A stretch of DNA of 64,000 nt, from positions 496,001-560,000 of the forward strand of contig NZ_JARVRS010000001.1 in assembly GCF_030209575.1 (NCBI RefSeq), read 5' to 3'. Under the pieces are notes generated by a model. The model saw nothing but the letters and a program-made list of their open reading frames with translations. It ran no database searches and was not told where the DNA came from. Positions 42,107 to 49,964 of this stretch are shown here, piece after piece (the stretch's first letter is position 1; every line of letters begins with the position of its first letter). The translations under genes and the position numbers were made by a program. This DNA comes from Leifsonia sp. fls2-241-R2A-40a (GTDB lineage: Bacteria; Actinomycetota; Actinomycetes; Actinomycetales; Microbacteriaceae).

Positions 42107-43623
42107 ACTGCTGCTCCTGCCTGCTGCGGCGATTCGCCGGCCATCATGAGGCCGAGGACTTCACGGGAGGTGTCACCCGGCACGATTCCGACGATGCCGC
42201 CGCGGTACATCACGGCGATCCGGTCGGCGAGCGCCGCCACCTCGTCGAGCTCTGTCGAGACGACGATCACGGGGACGCCCGAGTCGCGGGTCTCGACGAT
42301 CCGCTTGTGGACGAACTCGATGGAGCCGACGTCGAGACCGCGGGTCGGCTGGGCGGCGACGAACAGCCGCAGCTCCCGGCTCAGCTCGCGGGCGAGCACG
42401 ACCTTCTGCGCGTTGCCGCCGGAGAGGCGGCCGACCTTCGTGTCGATCGACTGCGTGCGCACGTCGAACTCGCGCACCTTCTCCTCGGCGAAGTCCTTGA
42501 GGTAGGAGAACTGGATGTTGCCGCCCTTGACGAACGGATCGCTCGTCGAACGGTCGAGCATCAGGTTCTCCTGGATGCTGAACTCGCCGACCAGGCCGTC
42601 CTCGTTGCGGTCCTCCGGGACGAAACCGACACCGGCGTCGAGCACCCGGCGCACGCTGTGCCCCTGGATCGGCGTGCCGTCCAGCAGGATCTCGCCCTGG
42701 ACCCGCGGCTGCAGGCCGATGATCGCCTCGGTCAGCTCGGTCTGGCCGTTGCCCTGCACGCCCGCGATCGCGAGGATCTCGCCCGCGCGCACCTCGAAGC
42801 TGACGTTGTTGACGACGAGCTGCCCGATGGGGTCGATGACCGAGAGGTCCTTGACCACGAGCGCCGGGGCGCCCGGCGTCGCCGGCTCCTTCTCGACGGT
42901 CAGCGAGACCGCGCGTCCGACCATCATGGAGGCCAGCTCGACGTTGGTGGCTGTGGGGGCGGCTTCGCCGATCACCTTGCCGAGCCGGATGACGGTGATG
43001 CGGTCGGCGACCTCGCGCACCTCGCGCAGCTTGTGCGTGATGAAGATGATGGCCGTGCCCTGCTCCTTGAGCTGGCGCATGATCGCCATCAGCTCGTCGG
43101 TCTCCTGCGGGGTCAGCACGGCGGTCGGCTCGTCGAAGACGAGGACCTTGGCGTTCTGCGACAGGGCCTTGATGATCTCCACGCGCTGCTGGACGCCGAC
43201 GGGGAGGTCTTCGACCAGCGCGTCCGGGTCGACGTCGAAGCCGAACCGAGCGGAGATCTCGCGAACCTTGGCGCGCGCGGCGTTGAGGTCGAGGCGACCG
43301 CCGAACTTCGTCTGCTCGTGGCCGAGCATGACGTTCTCCGCGACGGTGAAGACGGGGATGAGCATGAAGTGCTGGTGCACCATGCCGATTCCGGCCTTCA
43401 TGGCGTCGCCGGGGCCGGAGAACCGCTGGACGGCGTCGTCCAGGAGGATCTCGCCCTCGTCGGCCTGGTAGAAGCCGTAGAGCACGTTCATGAGGGTGGA
43501 CTTGCCTGCGCCGTTCTCGCCGAGCAGGCAATGGATCTCGCCGGGTTCGACCGTCAGGTCGATGTGGTCGTTCGCGACCAGGGCACCGAACCGTTTGGTG
43601 ATGCCGCGGAGTTCGAGCTTCAT
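42103..43623 (-). CDS. ABC nucleoside transporter ATPase, two fused nucleotide-binding domains
   Basis: A 506-residue protein with two ABC domains. The first has Walker A 'GENGAGKST', a QxxMxxQ-type segment and 'LVFDEPTAVLTP'. The second begins near residue 255 with a degenerate Walker A 'GVQGNGQTE', a signature 'LSGGNAQKV' and 'LFVAAQPTRGLDVGS', where Ala-Ala-Gln-Pro replaces the usual acidic Walker B end. This asymmetry is normal for NupO/YufO and RbsA-type ATPases. It powers the two permeases encoded after it. Confidence 0.94.
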   Translation of the reverse strand: MKLELRGITKRFGALVANDHIDLTVEPGEIHCLLGENGAGKSTLMNVLYGFYQADEGEILLDDAVQRFSGPGDAMKAGIGMVHQHFMLIPVFTVAENVMLGHEQTKFGGRLDLNAARAKVREISARFGFDVDPDALVEDLPVGVQQRVEIIKALSQNAKVLVFDEPTAVLTPQETDELMAIMRQLKEQGTAIIFITHKLREVREVADRITVIRLGKVIGEAAPTATNVELASMMVGRAVSLTVEKEPATPGAPALVVKDLSVIDPIGQLVVNNVSFEVRAGEILAIAGVQGNGQTELTEAIIGLQPRVQGEILLDGTPIQGHSVRRVLDAGVGFVPEDRNEDGLVGEFSIQENLMLDRSTSDPFVKGGNIQFSYLKDFAEEKVREFDVRTQSIDTKVGRLSGGNAQKVVLARELSRELRLFVAAQPTRGLDVGSIEFVHKRIVETRDSGVPVIVVSTELDEVAALADRIAVMYRGGIVGIVPGDTSREVLGLMMAGESPQQAGAAV

Positions 43624-43835
43624 TCGGGTGGATTTCCTTCTCTACTCGCCCGTCGTGAGCACAAGGGTCCATCGATGGGAGGGCACGCAGCGGCTGGTGG
43701 CCACGATGCGCCCCATCACCCTACCTTTTTGCACATATGTCAGTGTGTGCTCAGGTGAGCAGTACGGACAAGTGCCGAACGGAACGGGGAGGCCAGCCTG
43801 AGCTGACCTCCCCGTCGAGTGCGTTCGTCGCGCTG
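43624..43835 (-). other. Gap between the binding-protein gene and the rest of the transporter operon
   Basis: This 212-bp stretch has no gene. It holds the stem-loop at 43786-43813 just after the bmpA stop; nothing else is recognised. Confidence 0.6.
43786..43813 (-). terminator. Stem-loop downstream of bmpA, likely partial terminator or RNA stabiliser
   Basis: GGGGAGG-C-CAG pairs with CTG-A-CCTCCCC (one mismatch) around a 6-nt loop, 22 bp past the bmpA stop. It lacks a strong U-tract. Hairpins after binding-protein genes commonly keep that mRNA segment more abundant than the downstream permeases. Confidence 0.5.
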
Positions 43836-44918
43836 TTACTGCTTGGGCGACGAAGGCGAGCTGACCTTGATCGAGCCGTCGATGATGCCGGCCTTGATCT
43901 TGTCGAGTTCGCCCTGCAGGCCCGCGTCGACCTTCGACTCGAAGTCGTGGAACGGAGCGATGCCGACGCCGTCGTTCTTCAGCGTGCCCACGTAGGGGGT
44001 GCTGTCGAACTTGCCGTTGGCGGCCTGGGTGACGACGTCGTTGGTCGCCGGCTTCATGCCCTTCATGACCGAGGTGAGGAGCAGGTCCTTCACGGTCGGG
44101 TCGGACTGGAAGACGTCGGCGTCGACACCGATCATCGCGATCGGCTTGCCGGAGTCCTTGATCGCCTGCGCGGCCGACTGGTAGATCGGGCCACCGACGG
44201 GCATGATGACGTCGGCGTTCTGGTCGATGATGCCCTGAGCCGTGTTCTTCGCGGTCTCGTTGGCGTCGAAGCCACCGGTGAAGGAGCCGTTCTGCTTGTC
44301 GACATCCCAGCCGACGACCTTGACGGACTTGCCCTTCTGGTCGTTGAAGTACTTCACGCCATCGGCGAAGCCGTCCATGAAGATGGTGACCGTCGGGATC
44401 TGCATGCCGCCGAAGGTGCCGACGATGCCGGTCTTCGAGTAGCTGGCGGCGGCGTAGCCGGCCAGGAACGCGGCCTGGGCCGTGTCGAAGATGATCGGCT
44501 TGACGTTCTTCGCCTGGATCTCGTTGTCGTCGATGATCGCGAACTTCACGTCCGGGTTCGCCTTCGCGGCCTTCTCCGTCGCGTCCTTGAGAAGGAAGCC
44601 GACCGTCACGACGAGGTTGCAGTTGGCGTCGACCATGCTCTGGATGTTCGGAGCGAAGTCGTTCTCGCTCTTCGACTCGGCCGACTTGTACTTCACGTTG
44701 AGCGACTTGGCCGCCTGCTGCAGGCCCTCGTAACCGAGCTGGTTGAACGAGTGGTCGTCGAATCCGCCGGAGTCGGAGACCATGCAGGGCTGGAAGTCGC
44801 TCTTCGCGGCGCCGCCGGACGAGCTGTCCGACGGGGCAGCCGAGCACGCGGCGAGCAGCGACATGACGCCGATCGCCGCCAGGCCGACGAGGCCGGCCTT
44901 ACGGGCTGTGATTGTCAA
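43836..44918 (-). CDS. BmpA/Med-family nucleoside-binding lipoprotein
   Basis: A 360-residue lipoprotein. The signal peptide ends in the lipobox 'LLAAC', with Cys25 the lipidation site, followed by a Ser/Gly-rich tether. The mature part is a periplasmic-binding-protein fold of the BMP family ('VSDSGGFDDHSFNQLGYEGL', 'LAGYAAASYSKTGIVGTFGG'). It captures nucleosides for the ABC importer. I chose the TTG at 44918 because GGAGG sits 8 nt upstream; a TTG at 44933 would precede that site. Confidence 0.92.
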   Translation of the reverse strand: MTITARKAGLVGLAAIGVMSLLAACSAAPSDSSSGGAAKSDFQPCMVSDSGGFDDHSFNQLGYEGLQQAAKSLNVKYKSAESKSENDFAPNIQSMVDANCNLVVTVGFLLKDATEKAAKANPDVKFAIIDDNEIQAKNVKPIIFDTAQAAFLAGYAAASYSKTGIVGTFGGMQIPTVTIFMDGFADGVKYFNDQKGKSVKVVGWDVDKQNGSFTGGFDANETAKNTAQGIIDQNADVIMPVGGPIYQSAAQAIKDSGKPIAMIGVDADVFQSDPTVKDLLLTSVMKGMKPATNDVVTQAANGKFDSTPYVGTLKNDGVGIAPFHDFESKVDAGLQGELDKIKAGIIDGSIKVSSPSSPKQ

Positions 44919-44974
44919 GGTTGTTTCCTCCAAGATGCGTAGCCTGTGCGGGTAATAGCAGGCTTCTGCGGTTC

Positions 44975-44980
44975 ACGTTA
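44975..44980 (-). promoter_or_regulatory. Possible -10 element TAACGT of the nucleoside operon
   Basis: TAACGT fits TAnnnT on the minus strand, with the palindrome at 44991-45006 lying where its -35 would be. No good -35 is visible, so this is tentative. Confidence 0.35.
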
Positions 44981-44990
44981 CCGAATGTGA

Positions 44991-45006
44991 CGAACGGCGC
45001 CGTTCG
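44991..45006. promoter_or_regulatory. Perfect 16-bp palindrome upstream of bmpA
   Basis: CGAACGGC followed by its reverse complement GCCGTTCG, 73 bp before the bmpA start. It is a candidate repressor site for the nucleoside operon; no regulator gene is adjacent. Confidence 0.5.
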
Positions 45007-45027
45007 AAAATCCGGCTTCTTCATGCA

Positions 45028-45042
45028 AGCGTTACAAACGCT
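45028..45042. promoter_or_regulatory. Second inverted repeat upstream of bmpA
   Basis: AGCGTT-ACA-AACGCT, a perfect 6-bp inverted repeat with a 3-nt centre, similar in shape to LacI/GntR-type operators. It lies 110 bp before bmpA. Confidence 0.4.
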
Positions 45043-45078
45043 CACGCGATTGGCACGTGCTCATCCGAGCAGGCCGTG

Positions 45079-45090
45079 CCCCGTTCGGGG
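45079..45090 (-). terminator. Small GC hairpin after corA
   Basis: CCCC-GTTC-GGGG (or CCCCG/CGGGG) lies 9 bp past the corA stop. It is short and lacks a U-tract. Confidence 0.3.
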
Positions 45091-45098
45091 AGGGGGCG

Positions 45099-46232
45099 TC
45101 AGAGCCAGCCGCGGCGCTTGAAGATGCCGTAGAGCAGAGCACTCAGCCCGACCATCGCCAGGACGGCGAGCGGGTAGCCGAGCGGCCACTGCAGTTCCGG
45201 CATGTGGACGAAGTTCATCCCGTAGATGCTGGCGATCAGCGTGGGGGCGAACAGGATGGCGGCCCACGACGAAATCTTCTTGACCTCTTCGCCCTGCCGG
45301 TTGCTGGAGTGGGCCAGCCGTGTCATCTCCTCGTTCTGGCGCTCGGAGACCAGCGTGGAGTTCACCGTCAGGATGTCGCGCAGCAGATAGCGGAATCCGT
45401 CCACGCGCTCGTTCACCTGCGTGAGGTGGTCGGCCACGTCGCGGAGGCGGCGTTCCAGCTCCTGGGTCACGCCGTACTTCACCGAGCCGCGCTCCAGCGC
45501 CAGCATCACGGCGGAGAGGGGATGCGTGGCCCGCTGGAAGTCGATCACCTCACGGGACAGCTCGTAGATGCGGCGGGAGACCAGGGCATCCCCGCCGAAG
45601 ACCTGCGTCTCGATCTCGTCGATGTCGTTCGCCAGACCGGCGACGACCGGGCTGTACGCATCCACCACCGCGTCGATGATCGCGTAGAGGATCGCCTGCG
45701 GGCCGAGCGCGAGCAGTTCCGGCTCGCTCTCCATCCGCTGTCGCACGTGCGACAGGTCGGGGGACTCGCTGTGGCGGACGGTGATGACGAAGTTCGGTCC
45801 GACGAAGAGGTGCAGCTCGCCGAAGTCGACCTCCTCCGGCACGTCCAGGTAGTTGGCCGCCTTCAGCACGACGAAGAGCACGGTGTCGTAGCGCTCCAGC
45901 TTGGGCCGCTGATGCGCGACGATGGCGTCCTCGATGGCCAGCGGGTGGAGGTTGAACTCCTCCGACAGCGACATCAGCTCCTGCTCGGTCGGCCGGTAGA
46001 GGCCGATCCAGGCGACGCCGCCCGGCGTGCGGTCGAGCGCCGCGTAGGTCTCGGCGAGGTTCGTCGGCGAGGCGACCCGGACGCCGTCCGCGTAGATGGC
46101 GCTGTCGACCATGCTGGCCCGGCGGCCGGCCTCGTGGGCAGGCGCAGCAGATGTGACCTTGGAGGGAGGCTCGACCCGGCGGGTGCGCGTGACGAAGGGC
46201 ATCGGGATGCCGCGTCGGTTCAGGTTGGCCAT
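45099..46232 (-). CDS. corA: CorA-family magnesium/cobalt channel
   Basis: A 377-residue protein with a large cytoplasmic funnel domain and two C-terminal membrane helices. The pore signature Gly-Met-Asn is at residues 338-340 ('YGMNFVHMPEL'), and the protein ends with the basic 'KRRGWL'. The ATG at 46232 follows GGAGGTGACCG, a strong ribosome-binding site, unlike the leaderless genes nearby. It stands as a single gene. Confidence 0.95.
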   Translation of the reverse strand: MANLNRRGIPMPFVTRTRRVEPPSKVTSAAPAHEAGRRASMVDSAIYADGVRVASPTNLAETYAALDRTPGGVAWIGLYRPTEQELMSLSEEFNLHPLAIEDAIVAHQRPKLERYDTVLFVVLKAANYLDVPEEVDFGELHLFVGPNFVITVRHSESPDLSHVRQRMESEPELLALGPQAILYAIIDAVVDAYSPVVAGLANDIDEIETQVFGGDALVSRRIYELSREVIDFQRATHPLSAVMLALERGSVKYGVTQELERRLRDVADHLTQVNERVDGFRYLLRDILTVNSTLVSERQNEEMTRLAHSSNRQGEEVKKISSWAAILFAPTLIASIYGMNFVHMPELQWPLGYPLAVLAMVGLSALLYGIFKRRGWL

Positions 46233-46299
46233 CGGTCACCTCCAGGGTGCAGAGGACGTGAGTTGCGCAGGACAGGACAGGGCGGCCGGCGGGGGCCAC

Positions 46300-47469
46300 C
46301 TAACTGTACGCTCGCGATCCCTCCGCGGGCAGGACGCCGGGCGCATCCACGTCTGCGACAGCGTTCAGGATGACCCGCTCGTAGTGGCGCATCAGCTCGC
46401 CGCAGACGACCTCCCAGCTGCGGCCGAGGACCGCCCGCCTGCCCGCCTCCCCCATCCGGCGCCGCAGCGACCCGTCCCGGACGAGCATGGAGACGGCCGC
46501 GCGCAGGGCGCGGTCCTCCGACGGCGGGATGAGCAGCCCGTCCACCCCGTGCTCGACCAGGTCGATCGGTCCGCCGGCACGCGGGGCCACGACCGGGAGG
46601 CCGGAGGCGTGCGCCTCCTGGACCGTCTGGCCGAAGGTCTCCTCCGAGCCGGTGTGCGCGAAGACGTCGAAGGCCGCGTAGGCGGTGGCGAGGTCGTCGC
46701 CGCCGAGCCGGCCGAGCCAGGTGACCGGGATCCCGCGGAGCTCGCGGGCGACCGCGTCGCGCGACGGACCGTCGCCGACGATCGCGAGCGACACTCCCCC
46801 GATGCCGCGGAGCGCGCGCAGCCGCTCCACCTGCTTCTCGGGAGCGATGCGGCCCACGTAGCCCACCACGGTCTCGCCGTCCGGCGAGAGCCGCTCGCGC
46901 AGCGCGGCCGCCGCGGGCGTCCTCCTCTTATTGGGGTGGTACCGCTCGAGGTCGACGCCGCGGCCCCAGCGCGCGACCCGCGTCACGCCCGCGATGCGGA
47001 GGTCGTACTCGCTCGCAGCGGACGGGGCCAGCGTGAGGTCGGCGCCCTCGTGCACCCAGCGCACGTACTTCCAGGCGATGGAGGAGGTCATCCCGAGGCC
47101 GTTGCGGCGCGCGAAGCCCGCGACATCCGTCTGGTAGATCGCAACCGACGGCACTCCGAGACGGTTCGACGCCGCGATCGCCTGCGCCCCCAGGAAGAAG
47201 GGGGAGGCGGCGTGCAGGACGTCCGGAGCGAAGGCCGTGAGGATGCGCTGCACCTGCGGGCTCGGGAGACCGACGGGGAACTGCCGGTACGCGACCGACG
47301 GGACCTGGTGGATGCGGAATCCCGCGTACTCGGCCGGGGCCCCCGCATCCGGGCAGATCACGATCGCCTCGTGCCCCTGCGCCGCCAGGTGGTCGAGCAC
47401 CCTCAGCACACTCGTCGTGACCCCGTTCACCGTGGGGAGGAAGCTCTCGCTGACCACTGCGACCCGCAT
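46300..47469 (-). CDS. GT4 glycosyltransferase, MgtA/PimB-like mannosyltransferase
   Basis: A 389-residue GT-B enzyme. 'VSESFLPTVNGVTTSVLRVL' opens the acceptor domain; 'GYVGRIAPEKQVERL', 'IVGDGPSR' and 'FAHTGSEETFGQTVQEAHASGLPVV' are the donor-site motifs. The pattern matches GDP-mannose-dependent alpha-mannosyltransferases of actinobacterial glycolipid synthesis (MgtA, PimB). The divergent neighbour manC makes GDP-mannose, which supports the donor assignment. The start at 47469 has TAGCGT 6 nt upstream. Confidence 0.86.
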   Translation of the reverse strand: MRVAVVSESFLPTVNGVTTSVLRVLDHLAAQGHEAIVICPDAGAPAEYAGFRIHQVPSVAYRQFPVGLPSPQVQRILTAFAPDVLHAASPFFLGAQAIAASNRLGVPSVAIYQTDVAGFARRNGLGMTSSIAWKYVRWVHEGADLTLAPSAASEYDLRIAGVTRVARWGRGVDLERYHPNKRRTPAAAALRERLSPDGETVVGYVGRIAPEKQVERLRALRGIGGVSLAIVGDGPSRDAVARELRGIPVTWLGRLGGDDLATAYAAFDVFAHTGSEETFGQTVQEAHASGLPVVAPRAGGPIDLVEHGVDGLLIPPSEDRALRAAVSMLVRDGSLRRRMGEAGRRAVLGRSWEVVCGELMRHYERVILNAVADVDAPGVLPAEGSRAYS

Positions 47470-47475
47470 GACGCC

Positions 47476-47481
47476 ACGCTA
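47476..47481 (-). promoter_or_regulatory. -10 element TAGCGT for the mannosyltransferase-like gene, leaderless
   Basis: TAGCGT on the minus strand ends 6 nt before the ATG at 47469. Confidence 0.5.
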
Positions 47482-47531
47482 GGAGCCGCCGGTGTCGTGA
47501 CCGTGAACAGCCGGTGTCCGGGACCGCTCGG

Positions 47532-47537
47532 TATCCT
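47532..47537 (+). promoter_or_regulatory. -10 element TATCCT for manC, leaderless
   Basis: TATCCT ends 6 nt before the ATG at 47544. The two divergent leaderless promoters here are only 50 bp apart. Confidence 0.55.
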
Positions 47538-47543
47538 TTCGGC

Positions 47544-48683
47544 ATGACTCAGAAGCGCAGGATCACCCAGGGCAGCCCGATCGAGCGCTTCTACAGCGTG
47601 ATCCCGGCCGGCGGCATCGGCTCCCGGCTGTGGCCGCTGTCCCGGGCCGATGCGCCGAAGTTCCTGCACGACCTCACCGGCTCGGGTCAGACCCTCCTCC
47701 GCGACACCTGGGACCGGCTGGCGCCGCTCTCCGGCGAGCACCGCATCATGGTGGTCACCGGACGCGCCCACCGCGCGGCCGTCGAGACGCAGCTGCCGTC
47801 GCTGGAAGACCCGAACGTCGTCCTCGAGTCGGAGCCGCGCGACTCCACCGCGGCCATCGGGCTCGCCGCCGCCATCCTCGAACGCCGCGAGCCGGGCGTC
47901 ATCATCGGCTCGTTCGCGGCCGACCACGTCATCAACAACCTCCCGCTGTTCCAGTCCGCGGTCCGCGAGGCCGCGGCCGCCGCGAGCGCCGGCTACATCA
48001 CGACGATCGGCATCCAGCCCACGGAGCCCGCCGTCGGCTTCGGCTACATCCACTTCGGTGACCGGCTGGAGGTGGCGGGCGCCCCGAGCGCCCTCACCGT
48101 CACCTCGTTCAAGGAGAAGCCCGACCTGGCGACCGCGGAGCGGTACGTGGCCGACGGCTCGTACCTCTGGAACGCGAGCATGTTCATCTCCCGCGCCGAC
48201 CGCCTGCTGGAGGAGATCGGCCGCAACAAGCCGAAGCTCCTGGAAGGTCTGCTGCAGCTCGCCGAGGCGTGGGACGACCCGGCGTTGCGCGGGCCCGCGG
48301 TCGACCGCATCTGGCCGGGCCTCGAGAAGATCGCCATCGACTACACGGTCGCCGAGCCCGCCGCGGCCGCCGGACGCCTCGCCGTCATCCCGGGTTACTT
48401 CGACTGGGACGACGTCGGCGACTTCGCCTCGCTCGCCAAGCTGAACTCGGGCGGCCGGAAGTCCGACCTCGCGATCCTCGGCGAGAACGCGCGCGTGCTC
48501 TCCGACGCCTCGAGCGGGATCGTGATCAGCCAGAGCAAGCGCGTGATCAGCCTGATCGGCGTGAAGGACATCGTCGTCGTCGACACCCCCGACGCGCTCC
48601 TGGTCACGACCAGCGAGAACGCCCAGCGGGTGAAAGCGGTGGTGGATGCGCTGAAGCTCACCGGATCGACGGACGTCCTCTAG
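47544..48683 (+). CDS. manC: Mannose-1-phosphate guanylyltransferase
   Basis: A 379-residue nucleotidyltransferase forming GDP-mannose from GTP and mannose-1-phosphate. It has 'VIPAGGIGSRLWPLSRADAPKFL', 'ESEPRDSTAAIGLAAA', 'GSFAADHVI' and 'SFKEKPDLATAERYV', all typical of ManC without the fused isomerase domain. The product is the donor for mannosyltransferases such as the divergent gene. It converges on a small gene that ends 4 bp away. Confidence 0.94.
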   Translation: MTQKRRITQGSPIERFYSVIPAGGIGSRLWPLSRADAPKFLHDLTGSGQTLLRDTWDRLAPLSGEHRIMVVTGRAHRAAVETQLPSLEDPNVVLESEPRDSTAAIGLAAAILERREPGVIIGSFAADHVINNLPLFQSAVREAAAAASAGYITTIGIQPTEPAVGFGYIHFGDRLEVAGAPSALTVTSFKEKPDLATAERYVADGSYLWNASMFISRADRLLEEIGRNKPKLLEGLLQLAEAWDDPALRGPAVDRIWPGLEKIAIDYTVAEPAAAAGRLAVIPGYFDWDDVGDFASLAKLNSGGRKSDLAILGENARVLSDASSGIVISQSKRVISLIGVKDIVVVDTPDALLVTTSENAQRVKAVVDALKLTGSTDVL

Positions 48684-48686
48684 GGG

Positions 48687-48893
48687 TCAGCCCCGGATCT
48701 CGGCCACGAGCCGGGCGATCTCCTCCGGCGGCAGCCGGATGCCCGTCTCGTCGAGCCTCTGCGTGAGCAGCAGCTCCGAGTCCTCGGAGTCCCGCGACCG
48801 CACGTCGGCGCGCACCTGCTCGACGATCCCGGCGACCTTCGCCTCGTCCGTCGCGTCGGTGCTCCCGTGCATGATCGGTTCGTCCTGTGTCAT
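48687..48893 (-). CDS. Small acidic protein of unknown function
   Basis: A 68-residue, mostly helical, acidic protein ('AKVAGIVEQVRADVRSRDSEDSELLLTQRL', given in part) with no membrane segment or cysteine. Support for a real gene comes from codon bias, a TACCGT -10 element 7 nt before the ATG, and a fit between two neighbours with little overlap. It does not match a family I recognise. The palindrome at 48938-48961 lies upstream of it as well as of sdhC. Confidence 0.7.
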   Translation of the reverse strand: MTQDEPIMHGSTDATDEAKVAGIVEQVRADVRSRDSEDSELLLTQRLDETGIRLPPEEIARLVAEIRG

Positions 48894-48900
48894 GCCGTGG

Positions 48901-48906
48901 ACGGTA
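48901..48906 (-). promoter_or_regulatory. -10 element TACCGT for the small gene, leaderless
   Basis: TACCGT on the minus strand is 7 nt before the ATG at 48893. Confidence 0.5.
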
Positions 48907-48937
48907 CGCCGAGGGGGTCGTGGCGTCGAGGCGGCCA

Positions 48938-48961
48938 GGTTATCTCGACGTCGAGATAACC
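48938..48961. promoter_or_regulatory. Perfect 24-bp palindrome in the sdh control region
   Basis: GGTTATCTCGAC (48938-48949) is followed directly by its reverse complement. The core ATCTCGA-CG-TCGAGAT has the form of a dimeric regulator site, reminiscent of MarR-type boxes. It lies between the divergent small gene and sdhC, about 38 bp upstream of the sdh -10. Confidence 0.7.
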
Positions 48962-48998
48962 AAGGTCACCCTAAGAAGCGATCGTGGGGCACGCGGCA

Positions 48999-49004
48999 TA
49001 GACT
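48999..49004 (+). promoter_or_regulatory. -10 element TAGACT of the sdhCDAB operon
   Basis: TAGACT would start transcription near 49011, leaving a 5' leader of about 45 nt with a strong GGGAGGG site before the sdhC GTG. The palindrome lies upstream. Confidence 0.5.
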
Positions 49005-49055
49005 TGCGCTGCGCTCACCGCGCCCATCACCGAACGCAACCAGGGAGGGTTGTCC

Positions 49056-49472
49056 GTGTCTAACCAAGCGGCAGGGACCCTGCAGCCGGCCAAGACCCGG
49101 CCGGGCGGCACTCTGTATCGAGGTCGCGAGGGGATGTGGTCGTGGGTACTCCACCGCATCACCGGCGTCGCCATCTTCTTCTTCCTTCTGGTCCACATCC
49201 TGGACACGTCGCTCATCCGCGTCAGCCCCGAGGCCTACAACGCGGTGATCGGCACCTACAAGAACCCGATCATGGGGCTCGGCGAGATCGCCCTCGTCGG
49301 CGCCATCGTGTTCCACGCCTTCAACGGCCTTCGGATCATCGCGATCGACTTCTGGAGCAAGGGCGTCAAGTACCAGAAGGTCATGTTCTGGATCGTCATC
49401 GCTCTCTGGGTCATCCTGATGGCCGGATTCGTCCCGGTGCAGCTCGTGCACATCTTCTCGGAGGTGAACTGA
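49056..49472 (+). CDS. sdhC: Succinate dehydrogenase cytochrome b556 subunit
   Basis: A 138-residue membrane anchor with three spans. 'GTLYRGREGMWSWVLHRITGV' is the family N-terminus and 'VFHAFNGLRI' carries the likely haem-ligand His. It binds haem and menaquinone with SdhD. GGGAGGG six bases upstream selects GTG 49056 rather than the TTG two codons earlier. Confidence 0.92.
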   Translation: MSNQAAGTLQPAKTRPGGTLYRGREGMWSWVLHRITGVAIFFFLLVHILDTSLIRVSPEAYNAVIGTYKNPIMGLGEIALVGAIVFHAFNGLRIIAIDFWSKGVKYQKVMFWIVIALWVILMAGFVPVQLVHIFSEVN

Positions 49473-49473
49473 C

Positions 49474-49917
49474 GTGACGACCATCGAAGCGCCGCGCACC
49501 CCCGCCCGCTCCTCCCGCTCCGGCAAGAACTGGGAGAAGTGGGGCTGGATCTACATGCGGGCCTCCGGCCTGGTGCTGGTCATCCTGATCTTCGGTCACC
49601 TGCTCATCAACCTGGTCCTCGGCCAGGGCGTCAAGCAGATCGACTTCGCGTTCGTCGCGGGCAAGTACGCGACCCCGTTCTGGCAGGTCTGGGACCTCCT
49701 GATGCTGTGGCTCGCGCTCATCCACGGCGGCAACGGCATGCGCACGCTGATCAACGACTACGCGTCCAACCGCACGGTCAACCGCATCCTGAAGTGGGCC
49801 GTGCTCGCCGCGGTCGTGGTGCTGATCGTGCTCGGGACACTCGTCATCTTCACATTCGACCCGTGCCCCGCCGGTGCTGCGGCGTCCGACCTCCCGTCGT
49901 TCTGCCCCGCGCGCTGA
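49474..49917 (+). CDS. sdhD: Succinate dehydrogenase hydrophobic membrane anchor subunit
   Basis: A 147-residue subunit with three spans. 'WGWIYMRASGLVLVILIFGHL' and 'HGGNGMRTLINDY' match actinobacterial SdhD, each with a candidate haem-binding His. It starts at a GTG one base after the sdhC stop. It anchors SdhA and SdhB and takes part in quinone reduction. Confidence 0.92.
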   Translation: MTTIEAPRTPARSSRSGKNWEKWGWIYMRASGLVLVILIFGHLLINLVLGQGVKQIDFAFVAGKYATPFWQVWDLLMLWLALIHGGNGMRTLINDYASNRTVNRILKWAVLAAVVVLIVLGTLVIFTFDPCPAGAAASDLPSFCPAR

Positions 49918-49964
49918 TCGAGCCCCGCATCCTGTAACCAGTGACGAACCGACACGGAAACCCT

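Noticed and set aside
44919-44933. Upstream TTG start for bmpA
   Set aside because: It precedes the ribosome-binding GGAGG; the TTG at 44918 has correct spacing and gives a standard lipoprotein signal.
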